A DNA stretch of 64,000 nucleotides, from NCBI RefSeq assembly GCF_900101985.1, contig NZ_FNAR01000004.1, positions 62,001-126,000 of the forward strand, written 5' to 3'. Each line of letters opens with the position of its first letter. Positions within the stretch are counted from its first letter, which is position 1. This document shows, in pieces, positions 7,446-17,024 of the stretch. The DNA is from Bhargavaea beijingensis. GTDB lineage: Bacteria; Bacillota; Bacilli; Bacillales_A; Planococcaceae. The notes under the pieces were generated by a model that had not been told where the DNA came from, searched no databases, and was given only the letters and a program-made list of their open reading frames with translations. The translations under genes were made by a program, and so were the position numbers.

Positions 7446-8699
7446 TTACATTTCCGTCTCCAGGAATGAAGACCATCTCGGATCGTCCGGCATGAGGACG
7501 GCGAGTTGCTTTATCAATTCGATGGCCTCTTCCCGTTTTCCTTCATCCAGCAGGAAAAGGGCGAATTTCTCAAGGAACTGCGGGTCTTCCCTGAAATCAT
7601 TATATGCAAGCCGGTAAAATTCATATGCCTCTTTGTACTGTTCTTCACGCTCGTGTGCGGCTGCCGCGAATGGATAAAGTGCCGGCCAGTCGCGGCCTTC
7701 CTCCCTGAGCTCACCGATTGTCGCGATAATGTCTTCGTTCCGCTCCTGTTGATTGTACAGGGAAATGAGTGCATGGAGTGCATCCATATACTCGGGATCG
7801 AGTGCAACTGCCTCATTGAAGTGGCTTTCCGCTTCTTCCGGACGCCCGGTTTTGAGCGCGAGCTTCCCTGCGGACAAATAAAGTTCCTTGTCGTACTTAT
7901 CCCGGGCAAGCCCTTCCCGAAGCGTTGAATAGGCGGCTTCATCCTCCCCTTCCATCATCTGTGCCTGGGCAAGCAGGGCATAGGCGGAAAAGTAATCAGG
8001 ATCCATCGCTTTCAGCTCAACGAGTGTCTTGATGGCCTCACCGTACTGTTTGCTCTGATAAGCGGCATAGGCATAGCCGAACAGCATATCGGGCGTTCTC
8101 GCATCTTCAAGCGATTCCGCGTAGTATGGCAAGGCTTCTTCAAATGCTGCTCCGGCTGCATAGGCTTCGGCGATCCGGTCGGTAAGCCGGACACCCGCCA
8201 TCTCCTCTGTGGCCTGGCGGACTTCCTTGTACAGCCTGCCCGCTTCTGCATAGCGTCCTCCGTCCAGCAGCAGCTCGGCTTTTGCGAACTTCACCGCAGG
8301 TTCGTCGGGAAGGATCGTTTCGGCCTCCTCGACTTTCCTCAGTGCAGCTTCCGCCAGCCCGGCCATCTGATAGTAGTCTGCGAGAACGAGGAGCGCCTGA
8401 GGGTACTCTTCGTCCTGCGGTCCTACTGCCGTCAGCAATAGAAGGGCGTCGTCTTCCTCTCCGAGCTCGATCAGCACTTGTGCCCGGTCTATTTTCAGTT
8501 GTGCCTCTTCCGGCATCAGCGAAATCATGTCTTCGTAGAGCGTGTCCGCTTCCTGCAAGAACCCATACTCGGCAAGAAGTCCTGCTGCCATGTATCGCGT
8601 CTCCATGTCGGGAGAAGCTCCGATTTCAAGCGCAAGCGATTCCGCTTTCTTGAATTCGCCCTCCAGAATATATTGTTGAAGTTGTTCAATTGTCTCCAT
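7446..8699 (-). CDS. ypiA: Tetratricopeptide-repeat protein YpiA
   Basis: Soluble 417-residue protein built almost entirely of TPR-like helical hairpins; typical pairs such as YAEAGRLYKEV, AFEEALPYYAESL and PEEAESHFNEAVALDPEY are seen. No enzymatic domain. TPR scaffolds bind partner proteins, but the partner is unknown. It is at the 3' end of the aromatic supraoperon order (after aroA), as in B. subtilis, although a hairpin and a 246-bp gap separate it from aroA here. Confidence 0.93.
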   Translation of the reverse strand: METIEQLQQYILEGEFKKAESLALEIGASPDMETRYMAAGLLAEYGFLQEADTLYEDMISLMPEEAQLKIDRAQVLIELGEEDDALLLLTAVGPQDEEYPQALLVLADYYQMAGLAEAALRKVEEAETILPDEPAVKFAKAELLLDGGRYAEAGRLYKEVRQATEEMAGVRLTDRIAEAYAAGAAFEEALPYYAESLEDARTPDMLFGYAYAAYQSKQYGEAIKTLVELKAMDPDYFSAYALLAQAQMMEGEDEAAYSTLREGLARDKYDKELYLSAGKLALKTGRPEEAESHFNEAVALDPEYMDALHALISLYNQQERNEDIIATIGELREEGRDWPALYPFAAAAHEREEQYKEAYEFYRLAYNDFREDPQFLEKFALFLLDEGKREEAIELIKQLAVLMPDDPRWSSFLETEM

Positions 8700-8945
8700 C
8701 AGTATTCACCCGTCCCCGCCTTTTTCATACTTCAATGCTACTGGATGCAGGCCTTCCTTCACAAGAAAAAAGCCCCTGCAACGATGACTGAACGTGCAGT
8801 AGCTGATTTATGCTTCGGGCACTCGCTTTCCCCTGCACAGAAAAGCCTCCCCGATTTTGCTTTGCACGAAAGAGGTGCGCTGCATTTGCCGGGGAGTCTC
8901 GGGCCGTTCGTTTTATCAGCCATATAGTTGCAGGCCTCCAGGGGC
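8700..8945 (-). terminator. aroA-ypiA gap with a probable aroA terminator (hairpin 8841-8897)
   Basis: No gene is visible in these 246 bp. On the minus strand a 7-bp stem ACTCCCCG-type arm (8890-8896 with 8847-8853) encloses a smaller GCAC/GTGC hairpin and is followed by GGCTTTTC. This looks like a branched, imperfect intrinsic terminator for aroA. Partial read-through into ypiA remains possible; I see no convincing ypiA promoter. Confidence 0.5.
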
Positions 8946-10238
8946 TCAGTTTCCGCGGAGGTTGTTCAGGTGTTCGAAAAATTCCGGATAGGAGATCGCG
9001 ATGCAGCCGGGGCCCCGGAGTTCCACGGGACCGTCCGTAATGAGCGCCGCGACCGCAGCCATCATGCCGATGCGATGGTCTCCTCTTGAGTCCAGCACGG
9101 CACCCGACAGTTTCGTCGGGCCGTTGATGATCATCCCGTCGTCTGTCGGGATGATGTCCGCCCCGAGTTTGCCCAATTCCTCCGCGACGGCCGCGATGCG
9201 GTCCGTCTCCTTGACACGGAGTTCTTCCGCGTCACGGATTACGGTCGTCCCTTCTGCTTGTGTGGCCAAAAGGGCAATGATGGGGATTTCGTCGATCAGG
9301 CGCGGAATCAGGTCGCCGCCGATCTCGGTCGCTTTCAACGAAGACGAACGGATGGTGACCGTTCCCCGAATCTCGGAATCATCCGAGCGGGACACGTCCA
9401 CCCCGAAGTCAGTCCCCATCGCTTCCAGGACGTCTATCATACCTGTACGCGTAGGATTCAGACCGACGTTCTCGAGCACCACTTCACTGCCCGGAACTAG
9501 CGCTGACGCGGCGAGGAAGAAAGCCGCCGACGAGATGTCGCCCGGCACGTCAACATGGACGGGAACGAGCTCCTGGCCGCCCTGCAGCGTGATGACGCCT
9601 TCTTCCGCCTGAACCCGCATCCCGAAGTTTTGCATCATCCGCTCCGTATGATCACGGGATACTTCTTTCTCGCGGATGACCGAAGTGCCTTCCGCGCGCA
9701 TTGCGGCAAACAGAATGGCCGATTTCACCTGGGCACTGGCGACGGGCATGTCATAATCGATCGGGCGGAGCGGTCCGCCGAGGACCGAAACCGGCGTGTA
9801 CTGGGCCCCCTTGCGGCCACGGATGTCCGCTCCCATCTGTTGGAGCGGACCGGTCACTCTTTTCATCGGCCGTCGGGCGATTGACTCATCCCCCGCAATG
9901 ACCGAATGCACGCGGGACCCGGCCAGGATACCAAGCATCAGCCGTGTCGTCGTTCCTGAATTTCCGGTGTAAAGAATATCTGCTGGCTCCTGCCATCCGT
10001 CAATGCCGGGGCTGTCGATCACCAGATCCGTTCCAGTGCGGCTAATATCCGCTCCAAGCAGGCGGAAGCATTCAATTGTGCGCAGACAATCCTCGCCCGG
10101 CAGGAAACCGGAGACGGTCGTGCGCCCCTTTGCCATTCCGCCGAACATGACCGCCCGGTGCGAAATGGATTTGTCCCCCGGTACGGCGATCGTTCCGCGG
10201 AGAGGTGCCTGCGGGTCATTCAATGTCATTTTGTCCAT
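8946..10238 (-). CDS. aroA: 5-enolpyruvylshikimate-3-phosphate synthase AroA (AroE in B. subtilis)
   Basis: Sixth step of the shikimate pathway (430 residues). Motifs include VPGDKSISHR at the N-terminus, the PEP loop GNSGTTTRL, RRPMKR and SAQVKSA. The NSGT and RPM/SAQ variants match class II (glyphosate-tolerant type) enzymes. Last gene of the aromatic cluster aroC-aroB-aroH-hisC-tyrA-aroA, 21 bp after tyrA. Confidence 0.97.
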   Translation of the reverse strand: MDKMTLNDPQAPLRGTIAVPGDKSISHRAVMFGGMAKGRTTVSGFLPGEDCLRTIECFRLLGADISRTGTDLVIDSPGIDGWQEPADILYTGNSGTTTRLMLGILAGSRVHSVIAGDESIARRPMKRVTGPLQQMGADIRGRKGAQYTPVSVLGGPLRPIDYDMPVASAQVKSAILFAAMRAEGTSVIREKEVSRDHTERMMQNFGMRVQAEEGVITLQGGQELVPVHVDVPGDISSAAFFLAASALVPGSEVVLENVGLNPTRTGMIDVLEAMGTDFGVDVSRSDDSEIRGTVTIRSSSLKATEIGGDLIPRLIDEIPIIALLATQAEGTTVIRDAEELRVKETDRIAAVAEELGKLGADIIPTDDGMIINGPTKLSGAVLDSRGDHRIGMMAAVAALITDGPVELRGPGCIAISYPEFFEHLNNLRGN

Positions 10239-10259
10239 TTATTCCGGCCTCCTGCCTTG

Positions 10260-11366
10260 TTAGGAAATATAGATGTCGTAATTCGTCCGGTCGCTCAGCA
10301 GGACGCGGCCCTTTTCCCTGTCCTCTGTTGTCTGGAAACTGACGACCATGATCCCGAAAACATCCGCTCGGGATTCCACGATGCGCACATTCGTGATCGA
10401 AATGCCGGCCTCTGCCAGATAGCCAGCGATTTCGGAAATCGCACCCGGGCTGTCCGGAATGTTGACGTTGAGGTCGAACGTCGTATAAAGCGCACCCTGA
10501 GATTTGGCCGGCAGTTGATCCCGGTAGGCTTTCGCTCCGCCGTAGAAGTCCTGGATCGATTCGGCGTCTCCCGACTCGATCATATCGCGGACGCAGTTCA
10601 TCTCTTCGATCCACAGGTCCATCTGGTCAATCAGTTCATCCCTGTTCTGCAAGGTGATGTCCCGCCACATAATCGGGTCGGAGGAAGCAATCCGCGTAAT
10701 GTCACGGAACCCGCCTGCAGCCAATACCCGTGTAAACGGCATGTCTTCCGTCTCCTGTTCGAGCCGGCGGACGAGGGAGGCCGCGATCACATGCGGAAAA
10801 TGGCTGACGACGGCAGTCATGGCGTCATGCTCTTCTGCAGAGACGACCGCCGTTTTCGCCTTTGTCACCGACAAAAAAGATTCCAGTTTCCTGACAGCCG
10901 GAGCATCCTCACGGCCGGCAGGCGTCAGGAGATAATAGGCGTTCTCGAAAAGGTGCTCACGGGCTGCGCGGACGCCGCTCTTGTGAGAGCCGGCCATCGG
11001 GTGGCCGCCGATAAAGGAAGCCCTGCCCCCCGAGAGCTGCCGGGCCTCTTCCATGATCCAGGTTTTCGTGCTTCCCGTATCGGACAGGATGGCGCCTTCT
11101 TTCAGTTTCCAGCGGGCAGCGGCCTCTTTCAGCATCCGCACCGTCTCATTGACGGGTGTGGCAAAAAATATGTAATCACAGCCTTCGGCAGCCTCCGCTG
11201 CCGATCCGGCCGCATGATGGATCACGCCAAGCGTTTGCGCTTCACGTAATGTCGTCGGATCAGCATCAAAGCCTGTGACCGCAACATTCCCGTGGCGCTG
11301 GATCGCCAGGGCAAGTGATCCCCCGATCAGACCGAGGCCGATGATCGCAGCTTTTAACTCAGACAA
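10260..11366 (-). CDS. tyrA: Prephenate dehydrogenase TyrA with ACT domain
   Basis: NAD+-dependent oxidative decarboxylation of prephenate to 4-hydroxyphenylpyruvate (tyrosine branch). The 368-residue chain has a Rossmann loop GLGLIGGSLA at residue 10, the catalytic-His motif GGHPMAGSHKSG near 140, and a C-terminal ACT domain (about 297-367, LNVNIPDSPGAISEIAG) expected to sense tyrosine. Start is TTG at 11366 with GGGAG upstream. Lies between hisC and aroA. Confidence 0.96.
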   Translation of the reverse strand: MSELKAAIIGLGLIGGSLALAIQRHGNVAVTGFDADPTTLREAQTLGVIHHAAGSAAEAAEGCDYIFFATPVNETVRMLKEAAARWKLKEGAILSDTGSTKTWIMEEARQLSGGRASFIGGHPMAGSHKSGVRAAREHLFENAYYLLTPAGREDAPAVRKLESFLSVTKAKTAVVSAEEHDAMTAVVSHFPHVIAASLVRRLEQETEDMPFTRVLAAGGFRDITRIASSDPIMWRDITLQNRDELIDQMDLWIEEMNCVRDMIESGDAESIQDFYGGAKAYRDQLPAKSQGALYTTFDLNVNIPDSPGAISEIAGYLAEAGISITNVRIVESRADVFGIMVVSFQTTEDREKGRVLLSDRTNYDIYIS

Positions 11367-11389
11367 ATCCCAACACTCCCATCAACTGC

Positions 11390-12493
11390 TTACGCTTCGG
11401 ACACTTTCTGTGCAAGGACTTCTTCAAGAGCGGCAAGCAGGCCTTCATTATCTTCACGGGTCCCGACTGTAATGCGCAGGTATCCCGGTGTGCCGAGCTT
11501 GTCGCCGCTCCGTACGATATATCCGCGCTTCAGCAGTTCATCCGCTGCAGCGTCTGCGCTTCCTCTCACTTCCATTAGCACGAAGTTCGCTTCCGAACGC
11601 GGGCAGTTTAATCCATGCTTCTCCGCAAAGCGGGCGTATTGCACTTTGCCCGATTCGTTTTGCTTGTTGGTGCTTCCGATAAACGCCTGGTCTGCGAGCG
11701 CAAGGGCAGCGGCCTGTTGGCCCAAAAGGTTCGTGTTGAACGGCGGCCGCACGGGATCCAGCTTTGTAATCACTTCTTCCCGTCCGATCGCGTAGCCGAC
11801 GCGGAATGCCGCGAGTCCGTAGGCTTTCGAGAATGTCCGGAGCACAAGGACGTTCGGAAATTCTTCGACCAGGTTAAGCGGATCTCCATATGCCCGGTCA
11901 GTCACAAATTCATGGTAAGCATTGTCCACGATGACGAGCACATGCTCGGGAACCTTGCGGATAAAGGCTTTTAGTTCCTCATGAGGGATGATGCCCCCTG
12001 TCGGATTGTTGGGCGTGCACAGCCACACGAGCGAAGTGTTTTCGTCGATGGCTTTCAGCATGCCGTCAAGGTCATGGCTGAAGTCTTTGCGAAGCGGGAC
12101 TTCTCTGATCTCCGCCCCCTGGATACGGGCATTGTGCCGATACTGCGGAAATGACGGCCACGGCATGACCGTATTGTTGCTTTCGGACAGGAGCGCGCGG
12201 GAGAGAATGACAATCAGTTCATCCGACCCTCCTCCGAACAGGAGTTGCCTTGGGCTGACGCCGAGCTTGTCCGACAGAGCCTCACGCAGTTCTGTTGCAT
12301 ACCCATCCGGATAGAGCGCAGTTTCAAGCCCTGCTTGTGTGATGAATTTCTTTACTTCAGGGGAACAGCCGAACGGGTTTTCGTTTGAAGCGAGCTTCAC
12401 GATGCGGCTCAGGCCGAATTCTTTTTTTACTTCTCCGATTGTCTTGCCCGGTTCGTACGCCCGCATACCCTCCAGCCTAGGATTCCATTTCAT
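11390..12493 (-). CDS. hisC: Histidinol-phosphate / aromatic aminotransferase HisC
   Basis: PLP fold-type I aminotransferase (367 residues). The PLP-Lys motif is TFSKAYGLAAFRVGY, and NENPFG and NNPTG are present. In B. subtilis this gene serves both histidine and aromatic amino acid synthesis, which fits its place between aroH and tyrA. Its ATG overlaps the aroH stop (ATGA). In B. subtilis trpEDCFBA separates aroH and hisC; here they are fused end to end. Confidence 0.96.
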   Translation of the reverse strand: MKWNPRLEGMRAYEPGKTIGEVKKEFGLSRIVKLASNENPFGCSPEVKKFITQAGLETALYPDGYATELREALSDKLGVSPRQLLFGGGSDELIVILSRALLSESNNTVMPWPSFPQYRHNARIQGAEIREVPLRKDFSHDLDGMLKAIDENTSLVWLCTPNNPTGGIIPHEELKAFIRKVPEHVLVIVDNAYHEFVTDRAYGDPLNLVEEFPNVLVLRTFSKAYGLAAFRVGYAIGREEVITKLDPVRPPFNTNLLGQQAAALALADQAFIGSTNKQNESGKVQYARFAEKHGLNCPRSEANFVLMEVRGSADAAADELLKRGYIVRSGDKLGTPGYLRITVGTREDNEGLLAALEEVLAQKVSEA

Positions 12494-12882
12494 CTTGCTT
12501 CCTCCTTTTCGGCAGCCGCTCCGGTTAAATCCGGTCGCAGGCGGACAGCTTCGTTTTTATAGACATGCCTGATTTCCTTTTGCGTCTTTGTGGTGTTTGC
12601 ATGCATCAGCAGCCGGATGCAGAGCGGCAGCGAGCCGGGCACATCCATCTCGTGGGTGCACATGACCGGCACATATTCCCAGCCAGCCATTGACCTCACC
12701 GCTTTTGCCGGGAAGCCGGAAGAAATATCCGTCGTGGTCGAGATGATCACCGAGACGATTTCTTCCGGTTCCAGCCCGTTCTTCTCCGCCATTTCAAGTG
12801 CCAGGGCGGCGGTCTCCTGCAAAATCTGCTGTTCCTCATCTACCGTGATGCATGTCGCACCGCGGATGCCCCTTACCATCAT
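12490..12882 (-). CDS. aroH: Monofunctional chorismate mutase AroH
   Basis: Converts chorismate to prephenate. AroH-type trimeric enzyme of 130 residues; begins MMVRGIRGAT with the active-site Arg, and the block THEMDVPGSLPLCIR holds the Glu and Arg of the active site. Overlaps aroB upstream and hisC downstream by four bases each, so translation is coupled. Confidence 0.96.
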   Translation of the reverse strand: MMVRGIRGATCITVDEEQQILQETAALALEMAEKNGLEPEEIVSVIISTTTDISSGFPAKAVRSMAGWEYVPVMCTHEMDVPGSLPLCIRLLMHANTTKTQKEIRHVYKNEAVRLRPDLTGAAAEKEEAR

Positions 12883-13970
12883 TCCGGTTCCACCCCCGTC
12901 CGTATTCTGTATTCCCTGTCTGCTGCCTTGCAGTCCCCTTCCGAGACACGTCTCACTTCAGGCGCGCCCGCTTCCGGCAAAAGGACGAAATGGAGATCGC
13001 CAAAGGAAGCTTTTTTGTCTTTTTTCATATAGCCAAGCAACCCATCAAACGGATGTGAGGAAATTTCCTTTAGCGGATAACCATTTTTTTCGGCAAACGC
13101 CTGGAGGGCATCAGTGAGTTCTCTTCCGGCTCCCGTTATCCGCTCGCTCAAGATCAGCGCATAAATCATTCCGGTCATGACGGCCTCACCGTGTGTGATT
13201 CCGCCGTAACCTGCGGCCGCCTCTACCGCGTGCCCATAGGTATGGCCAAAATTGAGATACTTGCGGACAGACCCCTCCCGCTCATCGCGGCCGACGATAT
13301 CCGCCTTGACCCGGATGCCGCGGACGATGAGGCGGATCAGCTCCTCTTCGCCCATCTCGGCAAGTTCCATTGTGTGGAGCAGTCCCAAAGCGTCTTTCTT
13401 GGATGAAATCAGCACATGCTTGACCGCTTCCGCCATTCCGGAACGCACTTCCACATCGGGCAATGTCCGGAGAAGATCCGTATCGTACAGGACCCCGATC
13501 GGCTGATGAAACGCGCCTGTCATGTTTTTGCCGCCGGGAAGGTTGATCGCCGTCTTGCCGCCGACAGAACTGTCATGGGCCAGAATGGTCGTCGGACACT
13601 GGACAAACCGGATGCCCCGCATGTAAGCGGCAGCTGCGTAGCCGGCAAGGTCACCACATGCGCCCCCGCCAAAAGCGATCATCACAGATTTCCTTGTGCA
13701 CCCCGCATCCAGAAGAAATTGCTGGGTGCGCCCGAACCACTCAAGTGTCTTGCAGGATTCTCCTGACGGGACATCCATCCAGGCCGCATCCACACCCGCT
13801 TCATCGAGCACTGCCCGCAGACGGCCTCCATGAAGCCCGGCCACCTTTTTGTCCGCTATGACGGCCACCCTGTCGGCATCGGCAACAAGGCCTTCAAGCC
13901 CATTTAGCGCACCTGGTCCCACCACCACATCGTAGCTGCGGTCCTTCGTCTCTACTTTGACTGTCTCCAT
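12879..13970 (-). CDS. aroB: 3-dehydroquinate synthase AroB
   Basis: Second shikimate-pathway enzyme, NAD+ and Zn2+ dependent (363 residues). Motifs: GGGACGDLAGYAAAAYMRG, TTILAHDSSVGGKTAIN and NFGHTYGHAVEAA with the zinc His residues. Follows aroC by two bases and overlaps aroH. Confidence 0.97.
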   Translation of the reverse strand: METVKVETKDRSYDVVVGPGALNGLEGLVADADRVAVIADKKVAGLHGGRLRAVLDEAGVDAAWMDVPSGESCKTLEWFGRTQQFLLDAGCTRKSVMIAFGGGACGDLAGYAAAAYMRGIRFVQCPTTILAHDSSVGGKTAINLPGGKNMTGAFHQPIGVLYDTDLLRTLPDVEVRSGMAEAVKHVLISSKKDALGLLHTMELAEMGEEELIRLIVRGIRVKADIVGRDEREGSVRKYLNFGHTYGHAVEAAAGYGGITHGEAVMTGMIYALILSERITGAGRELTDALQAFAEKNGYPLKEISSHPFDGLLGYMKKDKKASFGDLHFVLLPEAGAPEVRRVSEGDCKAADREYRIRTGVEPE

Positions 13971-13972
13971 TA

Positions 13973-15154
13973 TCAGAACTCCCGGGCGTAAGCGAGAAAT
14001 TCCCCGATGTTCTTTTTGAGCCCTTCGATGGTATCGCTATGGAACGTCTCGGAGATGGCTTTCGCAACTTCCCAGGCGACGACATGTTCGGCGACGACCG
14101 ACGCCGCCGGCACCGCGCAGCTGTCGGAGCGTTCGATACTTGCCTTGAAAGGCTCCTTCGTATCAATATCTACGCTTTCGAGTGGCTTGTAAAGTGTCGG
14201 TATGGGCTTCATGACACCGCGGACCACGATCGGCATGCCGGTTGTCATGCCTCCTTCGAAACCGCCGAGGTTATTCGTGCGGCGACTGTAGCCGGACTCC
14301 TCTGTCCATTCGATTTCATCATGCACCTCACTGCCCGGCAGCCGTGCCATTTCAAAACCGAGGCCGAATTCGACGCCCTTGAATGCATTGATCGAAACGA
14401 TCGCTCCGGCAATTTTCGAATCCAGCTTTCGGTCGTACTGAACATAACTGCCGACTCCCGGAGGGCAGCCATCGACAATGACTTCCACGACCCCGCCGAT
14501 CGAGTTGCCCGCTGCCTTCGCATCATCGATGGCCTGCTTCATCTTTTCCGATGCTTCCGGGTCGATGCAATAAACGTCATCGGCAGACGCAATTTCGCGG
14601 ATTTCGTTGACCGTCTTGCCGTTTCGGAGGGTCATGTCCGCCTTCACGCCGCCAATTTCGGCCACATGAGCCGTCACTTCGATGCCCAGTGCCTTCAGAA
14701 AGCTTTTTGCTACGGAACCGACCGCAACTCGCATGGTCGTTTCCCGGGCTGACGAGCGTTCAAGCACATTCCGGAGATCACGGTGGCCATACTTCATCCC
14801 GCCCACGAGGTCGGCGTGTCCCGGACGAGGACGCGTCACACGGCGCTTGATGTCATCCGGGTCGACGTCTTCCGGCAGCGGCTCGATGCCCATGATCTTC
14901 GTCCAGTGCTTCCAGTCATCGTTGGTCACGGTCAGCGCAACCGGGGCACCGATCGTCTTGCCGTGACGGACCCCCGCCGTGATCTCAACGGTGTCTTTCT
15001 CGATCTGCATCCGCCGGCCGCGGCCGTATCCGCCCTGCCTTCTTGCAAGGTCACGGTTGACGGCCTCCGCCGTCAGCTCAAGATTGGACGGCAGTCCTTC
15101 TATAATCGCGGTCAGCTGCGGACCGTGGGATTCACCCGCTGTCAAGTATCTCAT
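13973..15154 (-). CDS. aroC: Chorismate synthase AroC (AroF in B. subtilis)
   Basis: Last common shikimate step, FMNH2-dependent. 393 residues from the ATG at 15154 ([14 protein letters not shown]); the open frame extends nine codons further but without a ribosome site, while GGGGGT precedes 15154. Signature segments [13 protein letters not shown] and [14 protein letters not shown] are present. First gene of the aromatic operon. In B. subtilis cheR precedes it; here ndk is the next gene. Confidence 0.97.
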   Translation of the reverse strand: MRYLTAGESHGPQLTAIIEGLPSNLELTAEAVNRDLARRQGGYGRGRRMQIEKDTVEITAGVRHGKTIGAPVALTVTNDDWKHWTKIMGIEPLPEDVDPDDIKRRVTRPRPGHADLVGGMKYGHRDLRNVLERSSARETTMRVAVGSVAKSFLKALGIEVTAHVAEIGGVKADMTLRNGKTVNEIREIASADDVYCIDPEASEKMKQAIDDAKAAGNSIGGVVEVIVDGCPPGVGSYVQYDRKLDSKIAGAIVSINAFKGVEFGLGFEMARLPGSEVHDEIEWTEESGYSRRTNNLGGFEGGMTTGMPIVVRGVMKPIPTLYKPLESVDIDTKEPFKASIERSDSCAVPAASVVAEHVVAWEVAKAISETFHSDTIEGLKKNIGEFLAYAREF

Positions 15155-15439
15155 TTTGCTACCCCCAGGCTTTAAATACATTTAATTTTCTTACCACTAT
15201 AACACAACCCAACCGCCGAATCATTCGGATTTTTTCAGAAAAGACGAGGGTTCAGCCCCTGCCCGGAAATGAAAACGCTCTCTTTGTAAATGAGGAAGTC
15301 AGGTGATTTCCGCATGCATTTAATTGTCGCATCGCGGCCGTTCAATTGCCGGCGGACATCTGCCTAACATTGACGGTGGTTGCTTAACACGCCCTGCTTT
15401 TCACTCGGGTTGCGCCCGAATCGAACAGTTTACAAATAT
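15155..15439. other. Intergenic region between ndk and aroC
   Basis: No gene found in about 285 bp where B. subtilis carries cheR. For aroC I see an extended -10, TG-T-TATAGT (minus strand, 15196-15203), without a recognisable -35, and upstream of it a 13-bp palindrome CCGAATGATTCGG that could be an operator. The remaining 200 bp up to the ndk terminator show no frame or motif I recognise. Confidence 0.5.
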
Positions 15440-15463
15440 AAAAAAACCCGGCTTGCGCCGGGC
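15440..15463 (-). terminator. Terminator of ndk
   Basis: GC-rich 6-bp stem CCCGGC/GCCGGG (15447-15462) followed on the minus strand by a seven-T run. Confidence 0.87.
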
Positions 15464-15470
15464 GTCGGGG

Positions 15471-15917
15471 TCAGTTGACCCAGTTATTGATTTGCTTTTC
15501 GTAGGAAACGAGTTCTTCTTGGTTGAAGAACAGGTTGATTTCGCGCTCGGCGCTTTCAGGAGAGTCGGAACCATGGATGATGTTTTTGCCGACTGTGACT
15601 GCGTAGTCACCGCGAACCGTACCCGGTGCGGATTCCTTCGGGTTGGTTGCACCCATCATGAGGCGTGCCGTCGAGATGACGTTTTCCCCTTCCCAGACCA
15701 TTGCGAAAACAGGGCCGGATGTGATGAATTCAACAAGCTCGCCGAAGAATGGGCGTTCTTTGTGCTCGCCGTAGTGCTGTTCTGCGAGTTCCTGAGGAAT
15801 CTGCATCAGTTTCGCACCTGCGAGCTGAAAGCCTTTCTTTTCAAAGCGGCTGACGATTTCGCCGATCAGGTTCCGCTGGACGCCATCAGGCTTGACCATG
15901 AGAAATGTTTTTTCCAT
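15471..15917 (-). CDS. ndk: Nucleoside-diphosphate kinase Ndk
   Basis: Transfers gamma-phosphate between NTPs and NDPs through a phospho-His. 148 residues from the ATG at 15917 ([16 protein letters not shown]). The active-site block [16 protein letters not shown] holds the catalytic His. AAGGAG lies 13 bases upstream of the ATG; a GTG at 15929 is nearer but overlaps the ribosome site. Follows hepT. Confidence 0.97.
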   Translation of the reverse strand: MEKTFLMVKPDGVQRNLIGEIVSRFEKKGFQLAGAKLMQIPQELAEQHYGEHKERPFFGELVEFITSGPVFAMVWEGENVISTARLMMGATNPKESAPGTVRGDYAVTVGKNIIHGSDSPESAEREINLFFNQEELVSYEKQINNWVN

Positions 15918-16019
15918 TTGTTTGTACACTCCTTATGAGTTGAGGGTGTGCGGCGATGCCGCCTTCAAAATGGTACCACTGCAACGGCCGCTCTTTCAAC
16001 AAAAGATGCGCCCGTGCGT

Positions 16020-16994
16020 TCAGAATTTCCGTTTTCCGATAAACTTTGCGATTCGGATAAGCGAATCACGGTCAGGGATATCCGGCAGGGACTCCGCTTC
16101 ACGGAGTGCTTTCTCCAGATACCTGTCGCTGATGCGCACGGATTCCCGGATTGCCTCGGAATCTTTCATGCTGCCGAGCAGTTGGACGACATCTTCCGTA
16201 CTCATCCTGCCTTCCAATGCATCGAGCAACTTTGGCCGCAATCCGGGATCACGGAGCCCGATAATTGCGGGAAGGGTGATGTTCCCTGAAAGAAGGTCCC
16301 CTCCTGCAGGTTTTCCGAGCTGCTTTTCCGTGCCCGTGAAATCAAGAAGATCGTCCGTAATCTGGAATGACATCCCGACATAATAACCGAACCGTTTCAG
16401 CTTCCTGACCGTCTGCGGGTCTGCACCTGCAACGAGGCCTCCCAGCTCACAGCTGGATGCGATGAGCAAAGCAGTCTTTCGCTTGATCCTGCGGAGGTAA
16501 TCCCTCAGATTCTGCTCCGTCGCGAACTTGTCTTCAATCTGGATGATTTCGCCGACGCAAATCTCGATCATCGTCTGCGAGAGGACCCGATGAATCTCCG
16601 GGTCTTCCAGTTCTCCGATGATTTCAAGCGATCGGCCGAGCAGGAAGTCACCGACATACATGGCTGCGTGGTTCCCGTACATCGACTTGACCGTCCGTTC
16701 GCCGCGGCGCAGATCGGCATCATCGATGACATCGTCGTGGACGAGCGAGGCCATATGGATCAGCTCAAGCGGAACGGCCGCCTTTGCGGTGATCGCCGGG
16801 TTGTAATCACCGAACTTGGATGCGAGAAGCGTGAAGACCGGGCGGATCCGCTTACCACCCGAACCGATCAGTGCCAGGCAGGCTCCTTCCAGCATGGGCG
16901 ATTCCGAATGGACCGACCGGTTCAGCTCCCGCTCTATATATTCGAGATCCGGACGGAACTCTGAGTAAATGGACTTGAGTTTCAACTTCTCCAA
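16020..16994 (-). CDS. hepT: Heptaprenyl diphosphate synthase component II HepT
   Basis: Catalytic trans-prenyltransferase subunit making the C35 side chain of menaquinone-7, together with HepS. 324 residues; first Asp-rich motif DDVIDDADLRRG, second DDLLDF, and GGKRIRP near the N-terminus. TTG start at 16994 with GGGGAAGG upstream. Operon hepS-menG-hepT. Confidence 0.96.
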   Translation of the reverse strand: MEKLKLKSIYSEFRPDLEYIERELNRSVHSESPMLEGACLALIGSGGKRIRPVFTLLASKFGDYNPAITAKAAVPLELIHMASLVHDDVIDDADLRRGERTVKSMYGNHAAMYVGDFLLGRSLEIIGELEDPEIHRVLSQTMIEICVGEIIQIEDKFATEQNLRDYLRRIKRKTALLIASSCELGGLVAGADPQTVRKLKRFGYYVGMSFQITDDLLDFTGTEKQLGKPAGGDLLSGNITLPAIIGLRDPGLRPKLLDALEGRMSTEDVVQLLGSMKDSEAIRESVRISDRYLEKALREAESLPDIPDRDSLIRIAKFIGKRKF

Positions 16995-17024
16995 GAGAAA
17001 AACCTTCCCCGCTTTTTGTTCTCG

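Noticed and set aside
10158-11249. A 363-codon plus-strand open frame opposite tyrA and aroA.
   Set aside because: Shadow of GC-rich minus-strand genes: no ribosome site, His/Arg/Asp-heavy composition and no family similarity. The same holds for other long antisense frames (for example 5003-5674, 29880-30854 plus).
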